A stretch of 64,000 nucleotides of DNA from Hamiltosporidium tvaerminnensis (GCA_022605425.2 CM061254.1:620001-684000), one strand, 5' to 3'; shown: positions 30,901 through 43,372, numbered from the stretch's first letter. Notes: generated by a model from the sequence alone, not told the origin. Numbers and translations: made by a program.

Positions 30901-33518
30901 TACGCAGATAACAATATTTTTTTTGCTTTTTTTAAGTAAAAATTTCTAAGGAATTAAAAAATATCAATCTAAACATACAGCAACTTTAGAGTCAACGAAA
31001 CCTTTAAATAGTTTATATCAGAAAAAGTGCTTCCATGCTACAAACAAATAATTTTATATCAGGTAATTTTTTACTTCACAAATTTATATTTATTATGTTT
31101 GATTTGGTTTCTAATGAAAAGATGTATACTAGGTATGAATTTGAGTTCGATAACTTAATATTTTAGTAAAAGCACATTTATGAACGTAAGAAATTGATGT
31201 ATTGGCTTTTATTAGAATTAAGACTGTTCTAACTATGAGTCTCGTAACACATTATAAAATTTAAATCAAGATACTCACATATAAGATTAAACACCTCGAA
31301 ATTATTAATATATGTGGCGATAAAATTCATAACTCAAATGAATAACATTAGAATGAGAAAATATTTAACTTTTACCGAATCCCAATCACTTAAAAGCTTA
31401 TATGAAGAAGATAAAAAAACAAAAGCCAAAGAAAGTATGGGATTTACTTAGGTTTGTATAAAATCCGCACCTTTATAGTTTTCTGGTTCCAATCCATAAA
31501 GAAGCTACGCATTTGGATTTAAATTTAGAGGTCTCCAGGAATACCGATATCAGTATGAACAAAGGATGCATTTAAAGAATCGCGAAATCGTTAATTAACA
31601 CATTAAAATTAAAAAATATACGAGATACAAAGTGTTTTCTTATCTTGTATGGAATAGCTTCACTATTTATACAAAGTAATATGATATTATAACATACAAA
31701 AAAAATATTTAGTGATCTCATCTTGTTTTCTTTAAATTTAATCTTCTTGCACTTAAAAAACCATTTATAATATAATATAAATTAAAATATTCTCTAACAG
31801 ATAATCGATGTGTCAAATGAGGAAACTTCTAAAAATTTGTTTAAATTGTCAAGAATTTTCGATTTCAAAAAAAAATTGAATATCTGCATATTTTTTGGGA
31901 TTTTAAAAGATAAAGAAGGAATCTCAGACATGCATAATAGAAAAGATTCTCGACTAATATATCCAAAGACCAGAAAAGGTTTTCGGTCAAACTAAGCATA
32001 TAGCTACTATATTTTAAAGATTCTCGAGTATAAAATATTCATAATATACAAACAAATTGGTTCAATCGACTAAAATTACATCTCATTTGGCTTTATAATG
32101 CAGGTAATTTAGAAATTAAGAATTAAATAAACTTAGAAATAATACAAAAAATGCTTTTACATACCTTAAACTCAATATATATGAAACTTAAACGGGTCGA
32201 AAGATAAGCAGAGCTATTACACTCCTACCCTTTAGTTTTCTCGGTTGAATTTGAAAGCATATAAACTTGCAAAGCAGAAATTAACAGAATAAAAATAAGC
32301 CTTATAACAGTTTTCTCTATTGATAACGGCTTTATCAGTAGTAATATAAAAGATAGAACCAGATGATCATAAGTTAGATTAAAACCGTGCCAAATCAATA
32401 TCAAAAATAATGATTGGCTTTTAGGTTGTATAAAAACAATGAGGTAATTGTATATGATAGAGCTATTTAAATTTCTAAAAATAAAAATGATGAATTATTT
32501 GGAAATCTTTTTTCTATATTTGAGAAATATATGTATTCTAGTATCCAAATGAAACATTTGAATCATAGACATTTTTAAAACGAATTAAAGCTTTCGCCAA
32601 GTCTATGTAAAGAGATCGGAAGATATCTAAGAGTCTCGAATTATAATTTCCACATAATTTGTACTTCTCTCTAATAAAAATAAACAATCTAAATACAGAA
32701 GTATAAAAACATTGTTTTAAATAATAAGTAAAAAGGAAATTAGAAAGGGAGAAAGCTGGTAAGCAAACAAGAATAAAAACCAGAAAATATATTCTAAAAT
32801 TTATTTTGACAAAAAAGTTTTACATTTAACGAAGGTTCAAATATAAGGTAAAATCTAAATTTGCTTCGGATTTTATAAATGAAAAGTAAAAGAAGTAGAA
32901 TTTTTCAATACCGAACGAAGGTTATCTATGAGTGCTATGTTGTAATATTTAGTTTTAAGATAACTTAGAATAAAATAATACTTTGTTTATCAAATAATAT
33001 AATTTAATTCCCTTATGCTGGTAACGATAATGTGGTATTTTTTAGAAATTATATAAAAATGCGGGAATTTTTTTTATAGAAAATAGGATTTCGATCAACA
33101 ACAATTTTAGCCTATAACATACAAGAGCACAATAAGTGTTATACAAGAAGAAAAGATTATAGTCAGTCAATGCACTAATTAGTATAATATTGATAAGCAA
33201 TATATTTATAATTAAAAAGTTCCTTAGATTTTAGAACTTTATTGTAAATTAAAAAGCAAGAAACCTTCGTTGGCTTTCACAAAGGGGAAGAGTAGAAGCA
33301 CAAAACGAGAAAAAAATCGTTAAGAAGCTAAAAAAATCAAAATACACATTTAAAATTATTTAGTATTAAATATAATTAAGAAGTAAAAACACAATACACA
33401 ATGAAAAAAACGATTTGAATTTTGCTGTTTTAAAATTTTGAACCTAAAGATTTTGAAAGGAAATAAAAAGAATTTTTAATATAAAATTATAGATTCAAAA
33501 AAATATTTTTAATTGCAA
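27982..33518. other. Gene-free AT-rich region
   Basis: About 5.5 kb with only short chance ORFs, several lacking ATG. Around 31370-31580 the sequence has slightly higher GC content and can be read as broken coding DNA (for example FKFRGLQEYRYQYEQRMHLK), but I could not assign it. No RNA gene or tandem array was found. Confidence 0.45.
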
Positions 33519-33875
33519 TCAATTCTGATTTTGAATAGTAGACATTTTCTTTTCATCTCCATTTTCAAATGAAACCCATAGTTTATTATTTTTAATCCAA
33601 TGTTGACCTTTCTCTAACTTAAATGACACATGCTCAGAAAAACCACCTTCTATTGTTTTAAACGATGATTTATCTTCAGATTCAACCTCTTTAGAATATG
33701 TTACTTTAAAATTATGATCATCAAAATCAACTGTAATATCATTCAAACCTATCCCAGCCGGTAAATCATAATAAAATATTATTTCCTGTGGCCTCAAACT
33801 TTCATTTGATTCTATGTGTTTGCCATCCTTTAATTGATTTGTACCAAATATCATCAACAGATATAAAAGAAACAT
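33519..33875 (-). CDS. Small Hsp20/alpha-crystallin-like secretory protein (118 aa)
   Basis: An ATG start with a short hydrophobic segment at residues 1-11 (MFLLYLLMIFG), which looks like a weak or short signal sequence. Residues about 28-110 follow the alpha-crystallin (Hsp20) or CS-like beta-sandwich pattern: EIIFYYDLPAGIG, LNDITVDFDDHNFKVTYSKE, an acidic loop, FSEHVSFKLEKG and NKLWVSFENGDEKK. Small heat-shock proteins hold unfolded proteins; a secreted or membrane-associated version is unusual, so the role is open. A CCC lies 10-12 bases before the ATG (TTTTCCCTACAATAAT). The gene stands alone in a large gene-free region. A broken paralogue lies about 9.5 kb away at 23856-24187. Family assignment is by pattern, not by database search. 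Confidence 0.65.
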   Translation of the reverse strand: MFLLYLLMIFGTNQLKDGKHIESNESLRPQEIIFYYDLPAGIGLNDITVDFDDHNFKVTYSKEVESEDKSSFKTIEGGFSEHVSFKLEKGQHWIKNNKLWVSFENGDEKKMSTIQNQN

Positions 33876-33884
33876 ATTATTGTA

Positions 33885-33887
33885 GGG
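33885..33887 (-). promoter_or_regulatory. CCC-type motif upstream of Hsp20-like gene
   Basis: Minus-strand CCC in TTTTCCCTACAATAAT, 10-12 bases before the ATG, matching the microsporidian initiator-like motif also seen before the genes at 16246 and 40095. Confidence 0.45.
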
Positions 33888-34291
33888 AAAATATGGAAAT
33901 ATATATTTACCCCTTTTTAAAATAACGTATGATAGATCGTTTTAAAAAACATTTTTTTTATTTCTACATATATAGATTAATTAGAAAAAAACAAATTTTT
34001 TAAACCAATAATTGTAGTCAAAATAATTACCAAAAAAAGTAATTTAATGATTAAAAACGATAATTACTTTTATTTTCAGCACATCGTTGAAATAACAAAA
34101 AATTTACAATTAAAGATGAAAGATTTACATTTTAGGACATGACGAGGAAATAACGTTCATAAATATCACTTTAAAAGAATTTAACAAAAACTGCTTCAAA
34201 CTAAGTAATTTCAATAAATACTTTTATAAGAATATATGAATAATTTAAATTACTACATATACTGTAATGTAGTTTAAAATTTGAAAATAAA
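33888..34291. other. Intergenic, nothing recognised
   Basis: AT-rich DNA upstream of the Hsp20-like gene with no identifiable features beyond the CCC motif. Confidence 0.45.
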
Positions 34292-34456
34292 ATTTCAAAT
34301 CATTTCTATAATCGAAAGGAATTCAGTGGATTTAAAGAGAATATAATATCAAATTTAATAATTCTAAAAATAAATATTTCAAATCATTTCTATAATCGAA
34401 AGGTATTCAGTGGATTTAAAGAGAATATAATATCAAATTTAATAATTCTAAAAATA
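34292..34456. repeat. Two-copy tandem repeat, 84-bp period
   Basis: A block beginning ATTTCAAATCATTTCTATAA is repeated with an 84-base offset. The copies are almost identical; one visible difference is AAAGGAATTC versus AAAGGTATTC. This is a recent non-coding duplication. Confidence 0.9.
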
Positions 34457-37032
34457 GTCTTAAAATTAATTTGTTTATTTAATTTCACAACTCTTTATCC
34501 ACTAAATATTACAAAAAGTAGAAAAATGAATTTCATTTTGTATATTTATACTATTTTTTATAAAAAAATCATTTCCAAGTTATTTGTTCCTTTATAAATT
34601 TTGAAAATAAAATTTTTTTTAGAATGAATTAATTCAAATATATCTTTACAAATTGTAAAAAAGATAAAATTTAAATTTTTAAAAAAACATAGTAAAAGAA
34701 ATAAGCAATTTTCTTTGTAATCGAATTATTTTTTTATGAAATAAATATATTAGTATAAAAAATTAAATCAAAAAAGTTAAATTGGCAAGTAATAGGAATA
34801 ATACTTAAAACTCTAAATTTGGGAAAGCAATATAAGGCAAATATACATTTTTTTAAAGATCATCCGTGTAAAATATGAAACTAAATAATAATTGAAATAA
34901 TTTAAAATCTAAGTAGAGATAAATTATTGAGAAACTTACTTTAGTCTAATCCATCAATCATTATGCTTATTACTTATACCAATTTAAATCTTTGTTTTTA
35001 TCAGGTGTCTTAAGTTAAATTTCAAAAAATTAGTAGAACGGATTATTTTTAAAAGAAAATCTTCTAAATTTATATCATATATGTTTTATATGTTTCAATT
35101 TCTTAAAGAATACTTTGAATATTTTATACTGAAAAGAGTAGTTCTCCTAGAGGAATATAAATTTTTCACGGAATTAGAGAATATTTTGAAAATTTTATAA
35201 TCCAGTGAAAAGTAGAATATCTGTAAGCTTCAGTGAGAATAAATTGTAATAAATTTATTGTTGTTTTGTACGTTTCCTTTGGAATAATGTTGAGGTTTTG
35301 TTTATTACAAGAAAAATATTGGTAATAAATGATTAAAAAAAAGTTTGAAAATTTTACTAAACCGGATGAAACTTTGTACAATGAAATTATTTTTACAATT
35401 GTATTACTCATAATTTAAATCTTTATTTTAATAGACTATTGCTTAAAATTTTAAGAATTCAAGCTTTTCTTAAAAATTTTTTATAGAAAAAATTTAAATT
35501 TGTGTGAAATAAGATTAAGCTTACCTCAAAATTCAAGAATAAAAATGATTTCTTAGTTAAAATATAAATTGATTAAAGAAATTTAGTAAAAAAAGCGGCC
35601 GTAAAAACCGTTTAATCATTACTTATACGATTTAACAAATCCGCCTCGTTTATTAAACTATTATAAAATTTAAATTAAAATCATAAACTATATAATCGTC
35701 TGATTTGTTAAGAAAGCTGTTGTCTGATTAGAAATATAAGAAATATCAAAATCATAAAAAGAAATAAAGTTTAATAAACACTCAATACTGAAAAAACAAT
35801 TTTTATAAAACTTATATAGCTTATTTACTTAAAAATCATCCTATTTTGATTTATTTTCTAGATTAAAACAATATTTTTCGGATGGAATACATTCCTTTTA
35901 ACTTAATTCTTCAAACAATTCAGTTTTTTTCTGTTTCGATTAGAAGATTTCCTTTTAAATTAAAATCTTAGGTTTTTCTCATGCTTCTTTCTTAGAATTT
36001 CGTATTTTAAACTGAAATGTATCTGTGAAATATATATTTGCGTACAAATTTGAAATCCAATTCATCATCAATACTAATCCATGATATTTATAAGATATTG
36101 AATAAGAATTGAGTAAAATGCTGTAATTCTATAATTTATATGCGTTGGTATGCAATAATTACCGTTTTTATATCGATAGTGTTAAAAAATACAAATTTAG
36201 TTTTAACTTTCTTTTAAATTTAAGAATTTTCTTGATTAAGAAATTCTTTGAATTTATTTTGATATTTATGTTGAGAACGCCTATAATAACGTATATTTCT
36301 CAAAATTTACGTAATAGATTTATTTTATTATTTTGATCTTTTATTGTATAAGAACATAAATATTCAATCTTATTCCTTATTGTTATGAATTGTTCATTGC
36401 ATCTGAAAAACCAGTTTATTAATAATCTAATTGTTAATTTTTATACTCCAGTTTAAAGTAAAAAGCCTGAACCTAAAACAATATATTTATACTATTTCTC
36501 GACTAGGCTTTGGTTTTGATTTTACTAGTATTCGCAAAAACAAATACATGTCTATATAACAGCATTATGCCAAAAAAACCTATAGCAACTATCTGATATC
36601 CTATGATATACATTTGTATTAAAATATAGTGTAACTTTATACTTGGTATAATATAATTTGTTATTTAAGGCATCATTTATAACTTAAAAAGGTTTTTTAA
36701 TTTGAGATCTTCGTTTAAAAAAGAATCTGAAAAAAATGACAATTTTAAATTCTCGATTTGTATTCTTTCTATTAAAAAGCGCTGTATAATCTATTTTTGT
36801 CTCAAAATATTCTGTAATAAATATTAAATCTAACTTAGTATTGAGCTTCATTCTTCTTCTTAAATTTCCATTTCAAACCTTAATACTACGATATTTTAAA
36901 GGCATCTTTATAAACTGGCTATACGCTAATTTAAAATTTACTTTAAATATACCTCCTTATATCCATATGCATACTCATTATAATATGGATAAAGACAAAG
37001 AATTTAAAATATTTTCTATTAAGACACTTGTA
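34457..37032. other. Gene-free AT-rich region
   Basis: Short ORFs here are rich in Ile, Phe, Lys and Asn, as expected by chance at this composition. No feature was supported. Confidence 0.5.
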
Positions 37033-37093
37033 AATATTAATTTAGTTAATATTTAGCAAATAAAATATTAATTTAGTTAATATTTAGCAAATA
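37033..37093. repeat. Two-copy tandem repeat, 31-bp period
   Basis: AATATTAATTTAGTTAATAT and the following TTAGCAAATA occur twice, 31 bases apart, essentially identical. Confidence 0.85.
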
Positions 37094-37305
37094 CGTTACT
37101 ATTAATTACATTTAGTAACCGATTAATGTCATAGAACATAAATTTATATTTTTATATCTTAAAATTCGATTTCTTCCAAACCAATCAGTATATAATTTAT
37201 GAAAATTTGTATTTTATTTCTTTAGTTTTTTCGTTAGTATTAATTAGCCATTCCATTCTAATTCAATACAAACCAGTGCATATCTATAGAGTAATGAAAC
37301 ATTAT

Positions 37306-37440
37306 ATAAACCAAATGAAATTTCAAAATTCTAAAATAATGGTTAAGCGAAAGCCATTATTAATAAGGCAATAAACCAAATGAAATTACACAATTCTAAA
37401 ATAATGGTTAAGTGAAACACATTATTAATAAGGCAATAAA
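37306..37440. repeat. Two-copy tandem repeat, 65-bp period
   Basis: A unit starting ATAAACCAAATGAAAT and containing TTCTAAAATAATGGTTAAG and TTATTAATAAGGCAATAAA is present twice, with several mismatches, so older than the 84-bp duplication. Confidence 0.85.
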
Positions 37441-38402
37441 ACAAAATCATAATTTAATTATTAAATCTATTTTTTTCATTTTTAAAGATAATTATAAATT
37501 TGATAAAGCAGATGGTTGTTTGAGACATTAAATATTTCAATTACGAAAAAATATATATATATTTTTAAGATAGAAACGATGATTATTTTCATTTAAATTT
37601 ATTTGTATTTTTACACGTATTAAGTGTAAATTTAAATTAATATTTTTTTTCGAACAATAAATCACCATTCAATGATTTATATTCAAAAAGAGTGGTTATA
37701 TGTGGCTAATAGTTTATTTTAAAAGTTTATATTTAAGAAATTGCAAGCTTAAATAAAATTTGAATTTGTAGTTTTGGATTGGATTAGTCAGTAAAGAGAG
37801 TATAACCACATTAAAGACCATCTGGTTGGTTATAAGACGTAGAATTTGTGTAAAATTATTTTTTTCTATCTTTATGGAATATAAAATACACTGGATCTAT
37901 ACACCAATCACCTATAAGTCAGGGGTACAACTGATTAAAAGAAACGAAAGGAAAACATTCATTTGTTCATCCTCGACAGTGACAGGTAAAAGAGGAACGA
38001 AATAAGTATAGATTTGATTACTTTATTTCAGCTTTTTATAACTTTCCACAACTATTTTTGGAATCTGTAAAAAGTAAAAATTATTTTACAATCGAAATAA
38101 AAATATAAGATAAATAACTTCTTTTCATCTAAATACACATCTCATTGTTTTCTACAAAAAGCTTGCCAGTATAAGATTATATACGTTTTATAACAATATT
38201 AATCAACTTTTCAAATTTATTTCTTAGAAATATTTTTTACAGATAAATACAATGAATTAGAAGAAAGTTATAGCTCGTAATTTATAGAATATGGAAATTA
38301 AAATCGAATAAAATAAAAGTTATTTTATACTATTGATAATATTTTTACTCAATAACCAACTAACTCTGTAGCGATACAGCCCTTGGAGATCTTTTGGTTT
38401 CT
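37441..38402. other. Intergenic, nothing recognised
   Basis: AT-rich; about 37800-38010 has a somewhat higher GC content and may be decayed element DNA, but no alignment was found. Confidence 0.4.
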
Positions 38403-38987
38403 TTAATATTTCTACTAATTTATCACAATTATTAGATTTCTTAAATATATTTTATTTGTAATATTCCCTATATTTCTACTAATTTATCACAATTATTAGA
38501 TTTCTTAAATATATTTTATTTGTAATATTTCCTATATTTCTACTAATTTATCAGAATTATTAGATTTCTTAAATATATTTTATTTGTAATATTCCCTATA
38601 TTTCTACTAATTTATCACAATTATTAGATTTCTTAAATATATTTTATTTGTAATATTTCCTATATTTCTACTAATTTATCACAATTATTAGATTTCTTAA
38701 ATATATTTTATTTGTAATATTTCCTATATTTCTACTAATTTATCAGAATTATTAGATTTCTTAAATATATTTTATTTGTAATATTTCCTATATTTCTACT
38801 AATTTATCACAATTATTAGATTTCTTAAATATATTTTATTTGTAATATTTCCTATATTTCTACTAATTTATCAGAATTATTAGATTTCTTAAATATATTT
38901 TATTTGTAATATTTCCTATATTTCTACTAATTTATCACAATTATTAGATTTCTTAAATATATTTTATTTGTAATATTTCCTATATTT
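38403..38987. repeat. Minisatellite: nine copies of a 64-bp unit
   Basis: The landmark TCTACTAATTTATCA occurs at 38411 and then every 64 bases to 38923, giving nine copies of exactly constant length. Variation is confined to two positions: CAC or CAG after TTTAT, and TTCCC or TTTCC near the unit end. The G variant is in units 3, 6 and 8 and the CCC variant in units 1 and 3, indicating spread by unequal exchange. The unit is multiply stopped and non-coding. It lies 1.1 kb upstream of the 899-residue protein gene. Confidence 0.95.
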
Positions 38988-39550
38988 AATATATTTTAAT
39001 CTCCATACCACACCAATCAATATATTTTCTTAAAAAACTTTAAAAACAGAAATAAAAATTAAAGACTTAAAGAGATAAACATCAAATTATTTTTAAAGAA
39101 TTTATGATTTTCAAATATATTGTTCATAACGGATTATTTAATTAACAAATGAAAATCTCAAATTTTAAAAATTAAACTTTAGATTTTAACTAAAATCCAC
39201 TGGAATTTCATTTTTATTTTAATTAATTATTTTTTAAAAATGAAATATAAGTAATGAAAGGATATTTTTAGCCACCTTATTAATAGTCATGTCAAATATA
39301 TATTTTATTGTTTTTACTACATTTTCTGTTTTATAATACGAATCACTGTCTCATATTTATATTAAAGTATTTTATAAAAAAATGCTTAGAAAACTTTTAA
39401 AGATTAATTTTTTTTTACTTTAAAAAAAGGTTTTTTTAAGTTTTTATTCTTGAAAATAAATATTAAAATATTCCTATAATAGACTTATGAATAAAAACTG
39501 GTAAAATAAAAAAAACGTATTTTTTAATTAATTTATTTAAAATATTTAAT

Positions 39551-39620
39551 TGATCAGAGGAAGAAATTAGTTAAACGAGAGAAAATATGTTAACCCAGAA
39601 TTTTATTACATAAAAATAAT
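39551..39620 (+). mobile_element. Solo 3' end of the REL-type retroelement
   Basis: TTAACCCAGAATTTTATTA at 39591-39609, preceded by GAAAATATG and a GAGGAAGAAA-like stretch, matches the 3' ends at 27940-27970 and 43330-43370. Only about 70 bases remain, consistent with a very short 5'-truncated insertion or its remnant. Confidence 0.6.
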
Positions 39621-39719
39621 TTATCAGAGAATTAAATCAAATATATTTTTATTTCTAACGAGATTGTTTATCTTAGAAATAAATTAAACAGATAAATAGC
39701 AATGACTTCTTTCATAATC

Positions 39720-39935
39720 CAAAAAAAATGTAAAAAAATATATAAAAAAAATATTTAAAAAATATATTTGAAATTTAAAAAAAAAATATAAAAATCTAAA
39801 AAAAATATAAAAGAATCTATAAAAAATATAAAAATTTAAAAAAAATAAAAAAAATATAGAAGAATCTATAAAAAATCTTTAAAAATATACAAGAATTTAT
39901 AAAACATCTTAAAATTTAAAAAAAAATACAAAAAC
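39720..39935. repeat. A-rich low-complexity tract
   Basis: About 200 bases of degenerate AAAAAATATAAAAA units with periodic GAATCTATAAAA or GAATTTATAAAA inserts. It lies between the short retroelement remnant and the 899-residue protein gene. Confidence 0.7.
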
Positions 39936-40086
39936 TTTAAAAGTGATGTTTAAACCTTAGAATTATCTCTGATAATATAAATCATTCCTTATATTTTATT
40001 AATAATTCTTTTTTTTTTTATTTCTTTAAATTAAATAAATTTTATTTTTATATTTCATTCTTTAATTTACAGCCTTTTGCTTTGAA

Positions 40087-40089
40087 CCC
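40087..40089 (+). promoter_or_regulatory. CCC-type motif before ATG
   Basis: ACCCTTAAAATG places CCC 6-8 bases before the start codon of the 899-residue ORF, matching the microsporidian initiator-like motif and supporting this ATG as the start. Confidence 0.5.
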
Positions 40090-40094
40090 TTAAA

Positions 40095-42794
40095 ATGATT
40101 TCAGAAAATTTAAAAAATATTCTTTCAAAAATAAAAATTTCAAAAAGTATTTCAAATGAAGATTTATCTTTTTTACAGTCAAATATTTCTCAGGACACAC
40201 AAAAAACATTGAAAGTGATTTCTTTAATACAAAATACAATTGATATTCCATCTTCATTGATAGAAACAATATTTACATTTTATACTACCAATTTTACTTT
40301 ACAAGACACAATTTCCAAATCAGAAAAACCAATGAGTCACAACGAATTTATAAAAATATTTTATTTTTATTTAAAAAATGATCATTCATTTATAAAAAAA
40401 ATAATAAATTATTTAGAAAATAGTGACACAATAAATTCCGTGGTATTTAATATGTCTTTATTATTATTTGTACATATTGGAGAATGTGGATGTACGTTAG
40501 AACCTTCTAAATTTACAACTTCCACTGTTTATAGTTTAGTGGTTATGAAAATGAATGAAGAAAATGTTATTTTGTTTGAAATGTTTCTTACTTATATTTC
40601 TACTTTCATTAGTAAATATGTAATTTATTTTTTAAAAAAAAATTCTCAAGAAAAAGAAAATAAATTTTTTTATAAAATTTTTAGTTTTTTGAACAAAGTA
40701 GCAAATATCAAAGATTTGTCATATTTTACTTCTGGTGGTGATTCTTCTATAGAATTCTATGAAATGCTATCTACATTAGTTTTGGATGAAGAAAGTGCAA
40801 TACAATGTTTTTCATGTTTGAAGACTTCAAATACTTTTTCTCAATTATTTTCTGCTGTACAATCTTTAAGTAAATTAAGTATTTACGATTCTAAGAAAAT
40901 ACAACCGACAGATAAAAAATATATTTTAATTCTTTTAGAAGTTTCAAATAAAATTTTAGAAAAATCGTTTGGAAAATGTAATTTGTATTTTCTTCGGTAC
41001 ATAAATATTTTGGTTGAATTTATTTTTACAAAAATAGATTTTGAAATTAAAAATATGATTTTTATATTTTTGAGTTTCTTTAAAGAAAAAGAAGAAATTG
41101 AAAATTGGATAAAATGTGTGGAATATTGTTTAAAAGAAGGAATTTGTGAAGAGGAAGAAGAAGGGTTTCTAAGACTATGTTATGTCTGTATTACTGAGTA
41201 TGAGGATTTGGATTATGAAATTTTTAAAAGAATTGCTTTTGTTTCTTTTATTGGTCTCTCTTCTTCAAATCCAAATTCAGTTTTTAATTCTTTAAAAATT
41301 TTATTGAAATGTGAAATTCAGAGTTTGATTCCGTTTTTTTCTAAGAAACCTTTTTCTTTTACTTCGGGATTGAAAAATACATTTTTAAAAGATGCTCGGC
41401 TGATTGGCATGTTTATAGAATTATGTTGTAAACTTTCAAATTTTAAAAGTTCTATTCTTGAACCGTTGCTTTATGATGTATCTTTTATGAATTTGATACT
41501 CTCGTATCCACAAAAGGAAATTTTTAATTTTGTTTCGATTTTTTCCTTTAAAGAATTTTCTATTTTTTTAAATGAAATTTTTTCTTTGATTTTTTTGTTT
41601 CCATTGGAAGGTTTGAAATATTTGGAACGAGGAACTAAAGAATGCATTGAATTTTGTCGGTTTATAACTGAAAGGAAAGAATATTTCAATAAATATATAA
41701 TAAATTTGTCAAATAAAGTTTTAAACAATATTGTTGAAATAGAAGACTTAGAAAAGTGTTCAAATAACATAATTGAGAACAATGATGATCATTTAATATC
41801 TAAGATTGATGAAATTAATATTCTTATTATATCGATTTATAATAATATTTTAGATTTTTATTTTATCGATGTTTCAACGAATCGAAGGAATGAAACTTTT
41901 TTTATAAATTTTGTTCCTTGTGATGAAATATATGAAATGTATGCTAAATTAACCATAAAAGGACATTTAAATGGATTTGATACAGATTATTATAAATTGG
42001 AAATTACTAATGTAAAGAGTATTAGAAGATGGTGTGATTATCTTAAATGTAGGATGGTTGTTGGAGATAATATAGAAGATATTTTAGCAAATGTGATTGG
42101 TGGAATCTGTACGAATGAAATAGAAGATTTGATTGGTTTTTATAATGGAGTTCAAGAAAGTGAAATACCGGAAAAAAAGTCAAAATCAAATCTTTCAGGA
42201 TTTAGAAATTCAAATTCTGTTGATGAATTCTTAGAATCTCGTCCTTTAGCTGTTTCAAATTCATTAGCAATAAAAATTCTTTATTCTTTCAAAAAGAAAA
42301 ACAATGAAATGTTTCTTAAATATTTTGAGAATGCTACTGATTGGGAAAAATTTCTTCTATTTTTTATTTTGGATTACAAATCCATGCATCTTTATGAATC
42401 ACAATTTTCTTATTTATTGACATTTGAATGTAAAAGAACATCCAAAAAAAATGACAAAAATTCACAAATTCTTCTTTCCTGTTCTCTTCATGCTCTGATT
42501 TATTTAAAATCTTTAAATAGTGCAATTTCTATGCTTAAAATATTAAATATTCCAAATGAATTTTACCCGCTTCTTTCAAAAATAAATCTAATGAATCTTT
42601 TAAATTCAGGAACAAATACATTTGATCTCAATCTTTTGAAATTATCAGATGTTCCTACTCAAATAGGAAATATCATTTTAATGTGGACAAATAATATTTG
42701 TGATAAAATTAAGCTTAAGGAATGGGCATCCTCGATTTATGCGAAAGGAGAAGAATATGAATATATGAATGAAATAATTAATGAAGCGATTTAA
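40095..42794 (+). CDS. Large helical protein of unknown function (899 aa)
   Basis: A continuous 899-codon frame with an ATG six bases after a CCC motif. The sequence is almost entirely predicted-helix-like: alternating Leu/Ile/Phe and Lys/Glu segments with short polar breaks, no clear transmembrane run and no signal peptide, which suggests an alpha-solenoid (HEAT- or nucleoporin/karyopherin-like) protein. An acidic EEEEEGFLRL stretch lies near residue 355. The region around residues 690-720 (Ser- and Lys-rich, EKKSKSNLSGFRNSNS) looks like a flexible linker. I do not recognise a family. Size and composition would fit an essential scaffold such as a transport receptor, nucleoporin or condensin-like subunit, but none can be named. 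A truncated retroelement lies only 65 bases after its stop. Confidence 0.85.
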   Translation: MISENLKNILSKIKISKSISNEDLSFLQSNISQDTQKTLKVISLIQNTIDIPSSLIETIFTFYTTNFTLQDTISKSEKPMSHNEFIKIFYFYLKNDHSFIKKIINYLENSDTINSVVFNMSLLLFVHIGECGCTLEPSKFTTSTVYSLVVMKMNEENVILFEMFLTYISTFISKYVIYFLKKNSQEKENKFFYKIFSFLNKVANIKDLSYFTSGGDSSIEFYEMLSTLVLDEESAIQCFSCLKTSNTFSQLFSAVQSLSKLSIYDSKKIQPTDKKYILILLEVSNKILEKSFGKCNLYFLRYINILVEFIFTKIDFEIKNMIFIFLSFFKEKEEIENWIKCVEYCLKEGICEEEEEGFLRLCYVCITEYEDLDYEIFKRIAFVSFIGLSSSNPNSVFNSLKILLKCEIQSLIPFFSKKPFSFTSGLKNTFLKDARLIGMFIELCCKLSNFKSSILEPLLYDVSFMNLILSYPQKEIFNFVSIFSFKEFSIFLNEIFSLIFLFPLEGLKYLERGTKECIEFCRFITERKEYFNKYIINLSNKVLNNIVEIEDLEKCSNNIIENNDDHLISKIDEINILIISIYNNILDFYFIDVSTNRRNETFFINFVPCDEIYEMYAKLTIKGHLNGFDTDYYKLEITNVKSIRRWCDYLKCRMVVGDNIEDILANVIGGICTNEIEDLIGFYNGVQESEIPEKKSKSNLSGFRNSNSVDEFLESRPLAVSNSLAIKILYSFKKKNNEMFLKYFENATDWEKFLLFFILDYKSMHLYESQFSYLLTFECKRTSKKNDKNSQILLSCSLHALIYLKSLNSAISMLKILNIPNEFYPLLSKINLMNLLNSGTNTFDLNLLKLSDVPTQIGNIILMWTNNICDKIKLKEWASSIYAKGEEYEYMNEIINEAI

Positions 42795-42801
42795 ATAATT
42801 T

Positions 42802-42824
42802 TTTTATTTATTCTTTATTTATTT
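42802..42824. repeat. Left direct repeat flanking truncated retroelement
   Basis: A 23-base T/A-rich word (beginning TTTTATTTATTC, ending TTTATTT) is repeated exactly at 43373-43395. It may be a target-site duplication, but 35 T-rich bases (42825-42859) separate it from the element start, so a chance low-complexity match is possible. Confidence 0.4.
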
Positions 42825-42859
42825 TTATTTCTTTTTATTTCTTTATTTTTTTATTCTTT

Positions 42860-43370
42860 GACCTGCTAGCCAATGAGTTAGGTCTTATTTATAAGTGTAG
42901 TGTTGAGATAATCCCTTATGTAATGACCTGGGACGGTATTGTGACAAAATACCATAAATCTCATCTTAAAAGACTAGAAATACCCATGAATGTAGAGGCA
43001 TACATTCAGTCTATAGTACTTAAGAAAACAGTCGAAACAATTTCTTTTGATCGACGAAGAGGACTTGAGTCAGGACTAAATGCCGAAGAGAGCTGGGAGA
43101 GAGCGTCAATGGGTGTTATTATGAGATCAGAGATGCATGAGGAACCAATACCCCCTTTAAAAGAAGCGAAAACAGAGGAAGATGGTGCAAAAAATTTTAA
43201 ACCGAAAAATAAAGCCCCCTTTATTTCACAAGGAGGAACCATTTAGAGGAACCGACCAATAACATAAATAAAGAGTCGGATTTGGAAGAAGAGACAATAG
43301 TGGTTAAAGAGGTGGAAGAAAACATATAAAAATGGTAAAAAATATTTTAACCCAGAATTTTATTAAATAA
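42860..43370 (+). mobile_element. 5'-truncated REL-type retroelement, young copy
   Basis: Aligns end to end with 27460-27970, with roughly 25 differences counted by eye. It begins within the endonuclease region (GACCTGCTAGCCAATGAG) and runs to the shared 3' end AGAATTTTATTAAATAA. The remaining frame from 42923 stops after about 107 codons because one base is missing in CCATTTAG compared with CCACTTTAG. Its 5' truncation and low divergence are typical of LINE retrotransposition. It is inserted 65 bases after the stop of the 899-residue gene. Confidence 0.9.
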
Positions 43371-43372
43371 AG

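Noticed and set aside
31810-31995. 61-codon plus-strand ORF
   Set aside because: Starts with GTG and has a random-like composition; no CCC motif or family signature.
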